This document shows positions 8,832 to 17,060 of a stretch of DNA of 64,000 bases, piece after piece. The notes under the pieces were generated by a model. The model searched no databases and was not told where the DNA came from. It worked only from the letters and a program-made list of their open reading frames with translations. The stretch covers positions 1 through 64,000 of the forward strand of contig NZ_VRTY01000005.1 of NCBI RefSeq assembly GCF_008017455.1, written 5' to 3'. Numbering within the stretch: position 1 is the first letter of the stretch; every line of letters starts with the position of its first letter. The translations under genes were made by a program, and so were the position numbers. The stretch is from Pontibacter qinzhouensis (GTDB lineage Bacteria; Bacteroidota; Bacteroidia; Cytophagales; Hymenobacteraceae).

Positions 8832-8888
8832 AATTATTCAAATGAAAATGCCCTTTCAAAGGGTTTGCGCAAAAAAAGCGTCCAGGGT
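8832..8888 (+). repeat. 57-base element, copy 3
   Basis: Plus-strand copy with the core CCCTTTCAAAGGG, the most perfect palindrome of the set, and the end TCCAGGGT. An AACCATTTAACCAACCAGC tract abuts its left end. It is the second of two copies 121 bases apart, upstream of proB. Confidence 0.85.
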
Positions 8889-8939
8889 AATATACTCTGA
8901 TAGTTGGGTCCTTTTTTACATAGATAAATTTTAATTTTA

Positions 8940-8947
8940 TACTTTTG
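8940..8947 (+). promoter_or_regulatory. proB promoter, -7 element TACTTTTG
   Basis: TACTTTTG matches TAnnTTTG and lies ~50 bases before the proB ATG. I see no TTG at the ideal -33 distance. Confidence 0.45.
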
Positions 8948-8997
8948 GGTCTTACTCCAGAGAGCAGTGGCTCAGGAGGTAAGCAGCAAACACAGCA

Positions 8998-10086
8998 ATG
9001 GCATTAGCATACAACAGGATCGTTATAAAAATTGGCTCGAACGTGCTCACGCAGGCAGATGGCATGCCCGATGTGGCACGCATGGAGCACCTGGTCGATC
9101 AGATAACGGAGATTAAGAAACAAGGCAAGGAAGTAATTTTAGTTTCGTCGGGGGCAGTGGCCTCTGGCAGGAGCCTGGTGAAAATTTCGGAGAAAACAGA
9201 TGCTGTGGGGAGCCGGCAGCTGCTGGCGGCCGTGGGGCAGGTAAAGCTCATCAACACCTACTCCCAACTCTTCGGCAGGCACGACCTGATTTGCGCGCAG
9301 GTGCTAGTGACCAAAGAGGATTTCCGGGACCGGCTGCATTACCTGAACATGAAAAACTGTTTCCAGATGCAGCTGCAGCACAACATTATTCCGGTGGTGA
9401 ACGAGAACGACGTAATCTCGGTGACAGAGCTAATGTTCACCGACAACGATGAACTGGCTGGTCTGATCGCCTCCATGCTCAATGCGGATGCGCTGATTAT
9501 TCTCTCGAACGTAGATGGCATTTTCAATGGCGACCCCAAAGACAGCAATTCCGAAGTAATCCAGGAAATTGGCCATACCACCACCGGCTTCTCCGCTTTT
9601 GTAACGACTCAAAAATCGCAATTTGGGCGTGGCGGCATGATTACCAAGTGCCATATGGCGCACAAGGTGGCGCAGCTGGGCATAGCCGTGCACATTGCCA
9701 ATGGCAAAACAACCAACATTCTGCAGCGGGTGCTAGAGGAAGATGTGGTAAACACCCGGTTCATTCCGAAAAAAACAGCTTCCGGAAAAAAGAAATGGCT
9801 GGCTCATTCCGGCAGCTACGCCAACGGCGTGGTGCAGGTAAACGAAGGAGCCTGTGCAGCACTAACTTCAGCTAAAGCTACGAGCTTGCTGCCTGTTGGT
9901 GTTACCGCTATTTCCGGCACTTTTCAGAAGGGCGATATTATCAAGATCATCAGCGAGTCTGAAAAGCACATCGGCCTTGGCATAGCCGAATACAGTTCCG
10001 ACAAAGCTCAGGAACTGGTGGGGCAGAAGAACCAGAAAGAACTGGTGCATTACGATTACCTGTATTTAAACCCGGACATCAATTAA
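8998..10086 (+). CDS. proB: Glutamate 5-kinase
   Basis: 362 residues. The amino-acid kinase domain (residues ~1-260) has the family start RIVIKIGSNVLTQ, the VSSGAVASGR loop, VNENDVISV and FGRGGMITK. A PUA domain follows (~275-355). The enzyme phosphorylates glutamate to gamma-glutamyl phosphate, the first step of proline synthesis, and is usually feedback-inhibited by proline. proA follows on the same strand after 144 bases that include a promoter-like box, so the two genes may be transcribed together or separately. Confidence 0.96.
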   Translation: MALAYNRIVIKIGSNVLTQADGMPDVARMEHLVDQITEIKKQGKEVILVSSGAVASGRSLVKISEKTDAVGSRQLLAAVGQVKLINTYSQLFGRHDLICAQVLVTKEDFRDRLHYLNMKNCFQMQLQHNIIPVVNENDVISVTELMFTDNDELAGLIASMLNADALIILSNVDGIFNGDPKDSNSEVIQEIGHTTTGFSAFVTTQKSQFGRGGMITKCHMAHKVAQLGIAVHIANGKTTNILQRVLEEDVVNTRFIPKKTASGKKKWLAHSGSYANGVVQVNEGACAALTSAKATSLLPVGVTAISGTFQKGDIIKIISESEKHIGLGIAEYSSDKAQELVGQKNQKELVHYDYLYLNPDIN

Positions 10087-10140
10087 GAAACATACTTGGA
10101 AAGATGTGCTAAGGGATCAGCAACTTCTTCATGAAAAATT

Positions 10141-10192
10141 ATTAGAAATGTTTTTATAATAGCCTTTAAGCTTATTTTTCAACATTTCTAAT
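10141..10192. repeat. 12-base inverted repeat before proA
   Basis: ATTAGAAATGTT (10141-10152) and AACATTTCTAAT (10181-10192) are perfect complements 28 bases apart. The right arm runs into the TAATTTTG promoter box. In style it resembles the heptamer-armed elements before pheT and the OstA gene. Confidence 0.6.
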
Positions 10193-10196
10193 TTTG
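10189..10196 (+). promoter_or_regulatory. proA promoter, -7 element TAATTTTG
   Basis: Consensus TAnnTTTG box 34 bases before the proA ATG, overlapping the right arm of the inverted repeat at 10141-10192. Confidence 0.5.
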
Positions 10197-10230
10197 AATT
10201 TCTAATTTCTAATTTGACGCAGTCCTACCC

Positions 10231-11481
10231 ATGGATATAACATACCTATTTGAGCAGACCCGGAAAGCCAGCAGACAGCTCGTGTCGTTGCAGGCCGAAG
10301 AGGTAAACGCCATTTTAAGAGCAGTAGCCGAAGCAGCTGTGGCAAAAACGCCTATGTTGATTTCGGAAAACGAGAAAGACCTGGCTCGCATGAGCCATGA
10401 CGATCCGAAATACGACCGCCTGAAGCTGACAGAGAAGCGGATACAGGATATCGCTAACGACATGCTGAACGTAGCTAAGCTGACTTCGCCACTGGGGGAG
10501 GTATTGCTGCAGAAAGAGCTGCCAAACGGTCTGCAGATTTCTAAGCTTCGGGTGCCGCTGGGAGTGATTGGTGTTATTTACGAAGCCCGGCCGAATGTAA
10601 CCTTCGACGTGTTTTCGCTTTGCCTCAAAACCGGGAACGCCTGCATTCTGAAGGGCGGCAGCGATGCGTCTTTCTCGAACCAGGCTATTATCTCCATCAT
10701 TCAGGAGGTGCTGCAAGAGCATGAAGTAGATCCGAATGTAGCCACGCTTTTACCACCAGACAGAGCTGCCACAGAAGCGCTGCTGCAAGCGGTTGGGTTT
10801 GTAGATGTGCTGATTCCACGTGGAAGCCAGGCGTTGATTGAATATGTGCGCCAAAACGCGAAGGTGCCTGTAATAGAAACAGGGGCAGGTATTGTACACA
10901 CCTACTTCGACGAAACCGCTGACCTGGAGAAAGGCAAAGCCATTGTAAGCAACGCCAAAACCCGCCGCGTAAGTGTCTGCAACGCCCTCGACTGCCTGGT
11001 GCTGCACCAGGACCGCCTGCAGGACTTGCCGGAACTCGCAGCGCCTTTGGCAGCTGCAGGCGTAGAGGTTTTTGCGGATGAAGCAGCCTTTGCCGCCCTT
11101 AAAGGACATTACCCACAGCAGCTGTTGCAATCTGCTGCTGCCGAACATTTCGGTACGGAGTTTCTGGCCATGCGCCTATCCATTAAAACAGTGCAGAACC
11201 TGGAGCAGGCGCTGGAGCATATTGCCACCTACAGCTCCCGCCACTCCGAAGCCATTATCTCAGAAAGTGCCGAACACATAGAGCAGTTTCTGAACACCGT
11301 AGATGCGGCTGCCGTGTATGCCAACGCCTCTACTGCCTTTACCGACGGCGCTCAATTTGGCCTCGGCGCTGAAATCGGTATCAGTACCCAGAAGCTGCAC
11401 GCCCGCGGCCCTATGGGGCTGGAGGAGCTGACAAGCTATAAATGGGTAGTGCGCGGAACCGGGCAGACTAGGCCTGCTTAG
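10231..11481 (+). CDS. proA: Glutamate-5-semialdehyde dehydrogenase
   Basis: 416 residues, standard ProA length. It shows the NADPH-binding segment [17 protein letters not shown], the [11 protein letters not shown] loop, and the catalytic cysteine in VSVCNALDC (near residue 250). It reduces gamma-glutamyl phosphate from ProB to glutamate semialdehyde, which cyclises to the proline precursor. It lies downstream of proB on the same strand and ends in a palindrome plus a bidirectional terminator facing the convergent AhpD-like gene. Confidence 0.96.
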   Translation: MDITYLFEQTRKASRQLVSLQAEEVNAILRAVAEAAVAKTPMLISENEKDLARMSHDDPKYDRLKLTEKRIQDIANDMLNVAKLTSPLGEVLLQKELPNGLQISKLRVPLGVIGVIYEARPNVTFDVFSLCLKTGNACILKGGSDASFSNQAIISIIQEVLQEHEVDPNVATLLPPDRAATEALLQAVGFVDVLIPRGSQALIEYVRQNAKVPVIETGAGIVHTYFDETADLEKGKAIVSNAKTRRVSVCNALDCLVLHQDRLQDLPELAAPLAAAGVEVFADEAAFAALKGHYPQQLLQSAAAEHFGTEFLAMRLSIKTVQNLEQALEHIATYSSRHSEAIISESAEHIEQFLNTVDAAAVYANASTAFTDGAQFGLGAEIGISTQKLHARGPMGLEELTSYKWVVRGTGQTRPA

Positions 11482-11502
11482 ACTGAATAACCTCTCATGC
11501 TT

Positions 11503-11534
11503 GACCTCGCAGGTCTTGAAGACGCTGCGAGGTC
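11503..11534. repeat. Variant GACCTCGCAG palindrome
   Basis: GACCTCGCAG (11503-11512) and CTGCGAGGTC (11525-11534) are perfect complements. The arms match those of the 34-base REP-like palindrome, but the central 12 bases differ. Confidence 0.65.
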
Positions 11535-11555
11535 TGAAGCGGAACCTTAAAATAA

Positions 11556-11584
11556 AAAAGGCCAGCAGAAACTGCTGGCCTTTT
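11556..11584. terminator. Bidirectional terminator between proA and ahpD
   Basis: AAAAGGCCAGCAG and CTGCTGGCCTTTT form a near-perfect stem around an AAA loop. A and T runs on both sides suit the two convergent genes. Confidence 0.9.
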
Positions 11585-11605
11585 CCCAATCATCATATAT
11601 CTACT

Positions 11606-12199
11606 TTAGTTTACTACTTTACTTAAGCCTGTTACTACGGCCGCTACACGAATCGCATCGAAGATGCGGGCTTCGGTGGCTCCGAGTTTAAGTACTGAGG
11701 CTTCGTGAGCAGCAACGCAGCGCTCACAGCCGTTGATGGCCGAAATGGCCAGGCTTACCAGTTCAAAGAACTCTTTGCCCAGCACAGGATTCCTCATAAT
11801 ATTCATCTTCACGCGGGCAGGCAGTTGCTCGTACACGTCTTTATGCGCGAAGTGGCGGAAACGGTACAGGATGTTGTTTGTTGCCAGCAAGGAGGCGCAG
11901 GCAATAGCCTCTGCTGTCTCGGCCTGTGTCGCTTCGTTTTCCAAAGCTTTTGCTTCAAAAGAGGCGACTAAGGTGTCGTTTTCTTCGTTGGCAGCTGCTG
12001 CTAAGGCCAGTAAATAAGCTTCTTTTTTAGAAAGCGTTTCGCCGGCAAGGGCAGTTTTCAGGTTCACGCGCAGGTCGCGCAGGTACCTCGACTCGGCGTT
12101 GGTCAGTTTGTTCAGGCTCTGAGACGCATAATTTTCATCGAGACCCAAATCTTTCAATAAATCTATTTTAGTTTCCTCTGTTACAGTTAACACGGACAT
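11606..12199 (-). CDS. AhpD-like carboxymuconolactone decarboxylase family protein
   Basis: 197 residues, helical. It has the AhpD-type redox motif GCERCVAAHE, with cysteines at ~158 and 161 and histidine at ~165. In mycobacteria, AhpD reduces the disulphide of a peroxiredoxin through its CxxC and so links it to a thiol donor. Here the peroxiredoxin gene lies directly upstream on the same strand (gap 106 bases) and carries the matching AhpC type, which supports the same role. The two probably form an operon with an OxyR gene nearby. Confidence 0.88.
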   Translation of the reverse strand: MSVLTVTEETKIDLLKDLGLDENYASQSLNKLTNAESRYLRDLRVNLKTALAGETLSKKEAYLLALAAAANEENDTLVASFEAKALENEATQAETAEAIACASLLATNNILYRFRHFAHKDVYEQLPARVKMNIMRNPVLGKEFFELVSLAISAINGCERCVAAHEASVLKLGATEARIFDAIRVAAVVTGLSKVVN

Positions 12200-12305
12200 G
12201 TGATTTCAGTTTTTTGGTGGAAAAAACTCAGACAGCAGGAGCAGCTGTATTAAAATGGCTGCTCCCAAAACTGCCTAAGGTACTGTATATATAGAAAGTG
12301 GGGTG

Positions 12306-12863
12306 TTAACCTACCAACGTTTCTTCGCCTTTTTGCCAGTTGCAAGGGCAAAGCTCATCGGTCTGAAGCGCATCGAGTACACGAAGTACTTCGGCCACGT
12401 TGCGGCCTACGTTCAGGTCGTTAACACTAACCCAACGGATGATTCCTTGTGGGTCTACAATGTAGGTTACACGGTATGCTACTTTTTCTTCGGCTTCTAA
12501 AATACCCAGTTCTTCGGCCAACGATTTAGAAGTATCGGCCAGCATCGGGAAGCGGAGGCCACGTAGGTCTTCGTGGTCGCGGCGCCAGGCAGCGTGCACA
12601 AACTCAGAGTCGGTAGAGGCTCCCACCAAAACGGCATCTCTATCGCGGAACTCGTCGTAGTTTTTATTGAACTCAGCTATTTCGGTAGGGCATACAAACG
12701 TAAAGTCTTTTGGCCACCAGAACATCACCATCCACTGCTCACGCTTAATGTGGTCTTCGTTCGTGATGTCGGCAAACTCCTTGCCTTTTTCGATCGATAC
12801 AACGGCTTGTTTCTTGAAAGTTGGGAAAGTGGCTCCTACGGATAATATTCTGTTTTGAGACAT
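12306..12863 (-). CDS. AhpC-type 2-Cys peroxiredoxin
   Basis: 185 residues. The peroxidatic cysteine is residue 58 in DFTFVCPTE, and the C-terminal ELCPCNW carries cysteines 172 and 174. This C-terminal CPCNW resembles the AhpC that works with AhpD in mycobacteria, rather than the AhpF-dependent enterobacterial type. The protein reduces hydrogen peroxide and organic hydroperoxides in the cytoplasm. It is upstream of the AhpD-like gene and downstream of dps, with oxyR divergent from the group, so peroxide induction is likely. Confidence 0.93.
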   Translation of the reverse strand: MSQNRILSVGATFPTFKKQAVVSIEKGKEFADITNEDHIKREQWMVMFWWPKDFTFVCPTEIAEFNKNYDEFRDRDAVLVGASTDSEFVHAAWRRDHEDLRGLRFPMLADTSKSLAEELGILEAEEKVAYRVTYIVDPQGIIRWVSVNDLNVGRNVAEVLRVLDALQTDELCPCNWQKGEETLVG

Positions 12864-12997
12864 GTTTTATATTGTTGATTGTTAGTTGTTTATTGTTAAA
12901 TGGTTTGATTGCTTAATTGTTGAATGGTTAATCGCGGAATATCTTTCCTAGTAGATAATTCACTCAGTTACTCATTCAAAATTCATAATTTGAAGCC

Positions 12998-13471
12998 TTA
13001 GCTCAGGAAAGCCTTCAGCATCCAGAGTGTTTTCTCGTTTTCGTTAATGTCTTCGCTGATCAGGCTTACAGTACCTTCATCGCCGGTTTCAGCGGCCAGA
13101 CTGAGGACTTCGCGCTCCAGGCCTAAAAGCACCGTTAGGTTTTCGTGGGTGGCTGTTACAGCGGCCATACCATCGCTGATATGGCTGGTTTCCTGAATAC
13201 TCGAAATGCGGATGTAGTCCGACAACGTATGCAGTGGCTGCTGGCCAATGGTTAGAATTCGTTCAGCGATAGCATCTATCTTGGTTAAGGCGTTGTTGTA
13301 AAGCTCCTCGAACTTATCGTGCAGCTGAAAGAAATAAACTCCTTTAATGTTCCAATGAAAGCCGCGCAGGTTCTGGTAATACAGGTGGTAATTTGCCAAA
13401 AGTACATTTAGCTGCTCAGCTATCTGCTTGCTGTCTTCTTTCTGTAAACCTATCTGATTGAGTTTGTTCAT
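12998..13471 (-). CDS. dps: Dps family DNA-protection / ferritin-like protein
   Basis: 157 residues, standard Dps size. It has the ferroxidase segment FHWNIKGVYFFQLHDKFEELY, whose histidine, aspartate and glutamate bind iron at the dimer interface. The rest is a four-helix bundle. Dps forms a 12-subunit shell that oxidises and stores iron with peroxide and can protect DNA. It is the first gene of the minus-strand peroxide group and faces oxyR across a 291-base region. Confidence 0.93.
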   Translation of the reverse strand: MNKLNQIGLQKEDSKQIAEQLNVLLANYHLYYQNLRGFHWNIKGVYFFQLHDKFEELYNNALTKIDAIAERILTIGQQPLHTLSDYIRISSIQETSHISDGMAAVTATHENLTVLLGLEREVLSLAAETGDEGTVSLISEDINENEKTLWMLKAFLS

Positions 13472-13669
13472 AATTTATTTTAGGTGGATGTTAGGGTTTG
13501 TTGTTGATACAAATGTCGTGGTAATATCATGATCAGTCAAATTGATTGTTTTTATGTTGTTATAGTTTAAATTTATAATGTATCTTTAGGTGCTGCTAAA
13601 GACCTTTGTAACCAAAAGGAGTCGCTAAACGACTTTGTTTTTTATTTTGATACTTCTGCCTCACTTGGA

Positions 13670-13726
13670 ACCCTGGAGGCAAAATCATGGAAAAGGCTTT
13701 GGAAGGCCATTTTCATTACAATAATT
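13670..13726 (-). repeat. 57-base element, copy 4
   Basis: Minus-strand, 57 bases, core GCCTTCCAAAGCC, end TCCAGGGT. It sits in the dps/oxyR divergent region, 37 bases before the oxyR ATG, so it lies in or near the oxyR promoter or leader. Confidence 0.8.
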
Positions 13727-13762
13727 GGTTATTCACCTACAACCCAAAAACAGAAACAGCAC

Positions 13763-14707
13763 ATGACCATTGTACAACTCGAATACTTACTGGCTGTTGA
13801 TACTTTCCGGCACTTTTCTACAGCTGCCGAAAACTGCTTTGTAACGCAGCCTACGCTGAGCATGCAGCTCCAGAAGCTGGAAGAGGAGCTGGGGGTGTTG
13901 CTCTTCGACAGGAGCCGGGTGCCGGTGCGGCCAACCGAAATAGGTAAAGAGATAATTGCGCAGGCGCGCGTGGTGGTGGCTGAGTCTAAAAAGATTCAGG
14001 AGATTGTGCAGAACCAGAAACAGGAGCTAAGCGGTGTGCTGCGTGTAGGCGTAATCCCGACGCTGGCGCCTTACCTGATCCCGCTGTTCATCACGAACTT
14101 TATGGAGAAATACCCGCAGGTGCAGATGGTGGTGCAGGAGCTGCTTACGAACGAAATTATTGAGAAGCTGAACCACGAGCACCTGGATGTAGGGCTGCTG
14201 GTAACGCCTCTCGAAGACAAAACTATACGGGAACTGCCGCTCTTTTACGAGGCTTTTGTGGCCTATGTAAACAAAAAACACTTGTTTGCAGATCAGCAAA
14301 CCATAGACCCGGCGGAGCTGGACCTGGAGGATTTGTGGGTGCTGAACGAAGGCCACTGTTTCCGGAGCCAGGTGCTCAACATTTGTAACCGAGGCGGCAA
14401 AGCCATTGGCTCCAACGCCGGCCACTTAGACTATAAAAGCGGCTCCCTCGAAACGCTGAAACGCATTGTGGAGTCGCAGCACGGACTCACACTTTTGCCG
14501 GAGCTATCGGTGCTGGATATGCCGGAGGAGAAGCGGAAGTTGGTTCGGCTGTTCCAGGAGCCGCAGCCGCTACGGGAGGTGAGCCTGGTGGTGCACCGCA
14601 GTTTCCTGAAGAAGCGGTTGGTGGAGGCGCTGAAAGCAGAAATTATGGCGGCAGTACCGCCAGAGATCCGCAACCGTAAAAAGCAGCAGGTGGTAGGGGT
14701 AAAATAA
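13763..14707 (+). CDS. oxyR: Hydrogen peroxide-inducible regulator OxyR (LysR family)
   Basis: 314 residues. The N-terminal winged helix-turn-helix (residues ~1-60) includes FSTAAENCFVTQPTLSMQLQ. The sensing domain follows (~90-300). The redox pair is visible in GHCFRSQVLNIC, with cysteines at residues 199 and 208, the same numbers as in E. coli OxyR. The protein is expected to form a disulphide on peroxide and activate the divergent dps-ahpC-ahpD group. The C-terminal tail is basic. A 57-base element lies just upstream of the gene and another just after it. Confidence 0.94.
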   Translation: MTIVQLEYLLAVDTFRHFSTAAENCFVTQPTLSMQLQKLEEELGVLLFDRSRVPVRPTEIGKEIIAQARVVVAESKKIQEIVQNQKQELSGVLRVGVIPTLAPYLIPLFITNFMEKYPQVQMVVQELLTNEIIEKLNHEHLDVGLLVTPLEDKTIRELPLFYEAFVAYVNKKHLFADQQTIDPAELDLEDLWVLNEGHCFRSQVLNICNRGGKAIGSNAGHLDYKSGSLETLKRIVESQHGLTLLPELSVLDMPEEKRKLVRLFQEPQPLREVSLVVHRSFLKKRLVEALKAEIMAAVPPEIRNRKKQQVVGVK

Positions 14708-14743
14708 TGTTCGAATGTTGAATGAGTGGGTGAGTGAATTTTA

Positions 14744-14800
14744 AATTATTCTAATGATTTTGGCCTTCAAAAGAATTTTAAGCCTAAAAGGTTTAAGGGT
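14744..14800 (+). repeat. 57-base element, copy 5
   Basis: Plus-strand, 57 bases, 36 bases after the oxyR stop, in the gene's orientation. The A run at positions 14-17 is replaced by TTTT, and the core GGCCTTCAAAAG is degraded. The end TTTAAGGGT is kept. Confidence 0.75.
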
Positions 14801-14963
14801 CGCCGCAGGAGGACTGTAGCAATCATTCATCTCCAAATCTCTACATTCCTATATCTTCAAATCTTCAAATTCCCAAACCAACAAGTATACCATTTAGCAA
14901 CCAACCATCAACCATTCCACTGGAGCTGCCGTATCTTCTAACCTATAACCTAAACATAAAGCT

Positions 14964-15230
14964 ATGGGAATTACATCAGAGGCAGAAAATATAGAGAATA
15001 CCGCCAACTGCATAATGGATGCTTTTAATACAATGGGTGTTGAGGCAGGTGATGTTTTGGCTTACCCAGACCTTTATCCGTATCTGCAGGAGCACTACCC
15101 TAGGTACAAAGACGTTCAGAAAGAGGCAGAGCAGCACCTGGCAAAAGAAGGGTTCGTAAACCCGGCGCCGGAGGGCTTAATGCTGACTCAAGTTGGGTAT
15201 AAAGCCATTCAAGCAAAAAATGGAGAGTAA
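14964..15230 (+). CDS. Small protein of unknown function
   Basis: 88 residues, acidic, no signal peptide or membrane segment. It contains GDVLAYPDLYPYLQEHYPRYKDVQKEAEQHL, shown here as one region of helices rich in Tyr and acidic residues, and then FVNPAPEGLMLTQVGYKAI. This resembles a small helix-turn-helix or winged fold but carries no motif I can name. It starts at an ATG about 160 bases after a 57-base element and ends inside its own terminator hairpin. It is probably a single-gene transcript. Confidence 0.7.
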   Translation: MGITSEAENIENTANCIMDAFNTMGVEAGDVLAYPDLYPYLQEHYPRYKDVQKEAEQHLAKEGFVNPAPEGLMLTQVGYKAIQAKNGE

Positions 15231-15246
15231 GTACTCTCCATTTTTT
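15215..15246 (+). terminator. Terminator overlapping a stop codon
   Basis: A perfect 15-base stem, AAAAAATGGAGAGTA (15215-15229) with its complement at 15232-15246. Its left arm is the last codons and stop of the preceding small gene. The palindrome is symmetric, so it may also serve the convergent gene ending at 15270. Confidence 0.85.
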
Positions 15247-15269
15247 GTTTTCTGACGAAGCCATGGCAT

Positions 15270-15863
15270 TTACTCTGGTAGTTGGGTCACCAACTGGTCT
15301 ATTTCTGCTATAAAGGCTGGTAAGGCAGCACTTAGTCCTTCTTTCTGTTTGCTGTACACCATCTCTACCTGTCGGATGTCCATGCGGTACAAAATAAGTC
15401 CCTGGTCTGCTTCTGTTATGTACAAGAGCCTGTCGGGTGCCGAGGTTGTGGCTACCACATAGGTTCTGAAGCGGAATGTGTTTTTCAGGTGTTGCTGTGT
15501 AGGCGGTTTATTATCGAGGTAGCGTACGGCAACAGTAGTGTCGAGTGCTAGGGTACTTTCGATCTGGTAAAGTGCTTTTAAATCTCCTTCCTGAAAATTC
15601 CATTTCTTTATTTGGTGCCTGCCGCTGGAGTTGGTGCTGTATTGAGCTGAACCTAGGTCTACGCTGGCTACTACCTGGAACAGTTGCAGGTCGCTCTCGA
15701 TGGTGCGTAGCGAAGGAGAACTGGAGGTGTTGTCGCTGATAAAGTATTGACCACCCTGCAGCAGCTGGTAATCTTTTGCAATGTCTTGTTGCAGCAGGAG
15801 AGTAGCTGGTTCAGGCGTAAAAAACGAAATTAGCAGCGGTAACAGGATATGGAGCACTGGCAT
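15270..15863 (-). CDS. Secreted protein of unknown function
   Basis: 197 residues. The N-terminal hydrophobic run (residues ~1-20, VLHILLPLLISFF) looks like a signal peptide. The rest is mixed beta/alpha, with TYVVATTSAPDRLLYITE and a C-terminal helix. It has no cysteines and no metal or catalytic motif. The gene is followed on the same strand by no close partner; the gene upstream (15972-16487) is also a single-pass protein of unknown function. I do not recognise the family. Confidence 0.6.
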   Translation of the reverse strand: MPVLHILLPLLISFFTPEPATLLLQQDIAKDYQLLQGGQYFISDNTSSSPSLRTIESDLQLFQVVASVDLGSAQYSTNSSGRHQIKKWNFQEGDLKALYQIESTLALDTTVAVRYLDNKPPTQQHLKNTFRFRTYVVATTSAPDRLLYITEADQGLILYRMDIRQVEMVYSKQKEGLSAALPAFIAEIDQLVTQLPE

Positions 15864-15971
15864 ACAATTCTTTTTTGTGTCTGCTTTATCTACTCAAAAC
15901 CTGTGCCTTAGTTTTATTTTTAACTTAAATAACCCCAGAACCAGCCTCAGCAACCTTAAAAATCAACAAGC

Positions 15972-16487
15972 TTACAGCCTGCTGTTGTCTACAACGCGCC
16001 AGCTAATGTTGCCATCGGTTACCTCGTAGCGCAGCACCATGTAGCCGCCATCATGACCATCTTCGTAATAGGCCAGGGCATAACGGTCGTTTAAGATCCG
16101 GCTGTCGCGTATTTTCATCGTGCCTCCCATAGTACCATCTGCCGGAATGAGCTGCCGTTGTTTACGGTTCAGGTCGTTCATCAGGTCGCTTTCTGGTGCG
16201 CGAAGGCCTTTTCCTTTCAGGCGCTTCACATCACTTTCGCTGAGTGCACCTAACTGATCTACAAAATTTACGCCGCCGGGAGGCACTATTCCCATGGTAT
16301 CGGGCGGTAGCGAAAGTGACTCCAGCGAGTCTGCAGCTTCCTGCGTTTGGTCAAGTTCCTGATGGGTCTCGGCTAATTTATTGTCTGCAATGGCCAGGCG
16401 GCTCTCGGCATCATTTTTTTTCCAATAGAAATAAAGTGCCAGAAATAAGAATATGGCAGCTAAAATCCAGGCGATGGTGGTTTTCAT
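15972..16487 (-). CDS. Membrane-anchored protein with short coiled coil, unknown function
   Basis: 171 residues. A transmembrane anchor at residues ~5-22 (IAWILAAIFLFLALYFYW) is followed by a coiled coil (~25-57), a Pro/Gly-rich linker and a compact C-terminal domain. That domain, with DSRILNDRYALAYYEDGHDGG and WRVVD, looks like a small beta fold related to NTF2-like or lipocalin-like modules. The coiled coil suggests dimerisation. No family name can be assigned. It lies upstream of the secreted unknown gene on the same strand, with 108 bases between. Confidence 0.65.
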   Translation of the reverse strand: MKTTIAWILAAIFLFLALYFYWKKNDAESRLAIADNKLAETHQELDQTQEAADSLESLSLPPDTMGIVPPGGVNFVDQLGALSESDVKRLKGKGLRAPESDLMNDLNRKQRQLIPADGTMGGTMKIRDSRILNDRYALAYYEDGHDGGYMVLRYEVTDGNISWRVVDNSRL

Positions 16488-16681
16488 AAAGTAGTTTTCG
16501 GGGTTGGGTTGAGTTTTTAACGGTGGGCAGCAAAAAGAGATGGTGTTAATTTTTTGTTAAATAGGTTTTAATTTCAACTAATAAGCAGCAGGCAAGTGCA
16601 ATAGCAGCAGAAATGCATTTGCCAGGCATTTTTGCCCAATTACCCAGATTGGCTACCTGCTACTAAAACACAGCAGCCTGA

Positions 16682-16981
16682 CTAAAAGAATTCGATACCT
16701 AAAATTGCAGAAGTCGGAATGGCACAGCCTGCTTTAAAAGAGATAAATTTGTCGTCTACGGCCCAAACGGTTGTGTCTACTCTTTTAACTTCGCCATCTG
16801 CGGTTTTAAATGTTATCTCCACTTTGCCATGGTAAGCGTTCCCTAGCGAAGAGGCACGGTTCAGGTCCCACATTCTTCTTTTTTTGGCTTCCTTGTCTGT
16901 GAGCACATCCTGCTGGCCGAAACGGTAAGTTGGTATCTGTTCCTTCTCGACCAGCGGTATTAAGTTGACCAGTGTTTGCAT
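16682..16981 (-). CDS. Small conserved-looking protein of unknown function
   Basis: 99 residues, no signal peptide. The first half is a basic segment (VLTDKEAKKRRMWDLNRASSL). The second half is beta-rich: GKVEITFKTADGEVKRVDTTVWAVDD then FISFKAGCAIPTSAI. The second half has the look of a single small barrel or PilZ/SH3-like fold. Its length and clean start suggest a real gene. It follows the acyl-CoA reductase on the same strand after 79 bases and may be co-transcribed with it. Confidence 0.65.
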   Translation of the reverse strand: MQTLVNLIPLVEKEQIPTYRFGQQDVLTDKEAKKRRMWDLNRASSLGNAYHGKVEITFKTADGEVKRVDTTVWAVDDKFISFKAGCAIPTSAILGIEFF

Positions 16982-17060
16982 ATAATTTTAAGTTTAGTAA
17001 CATAAGATTATACGCAGATATGTGTGAATAAATAATACTAATATGCACTAATTTAGCCTT

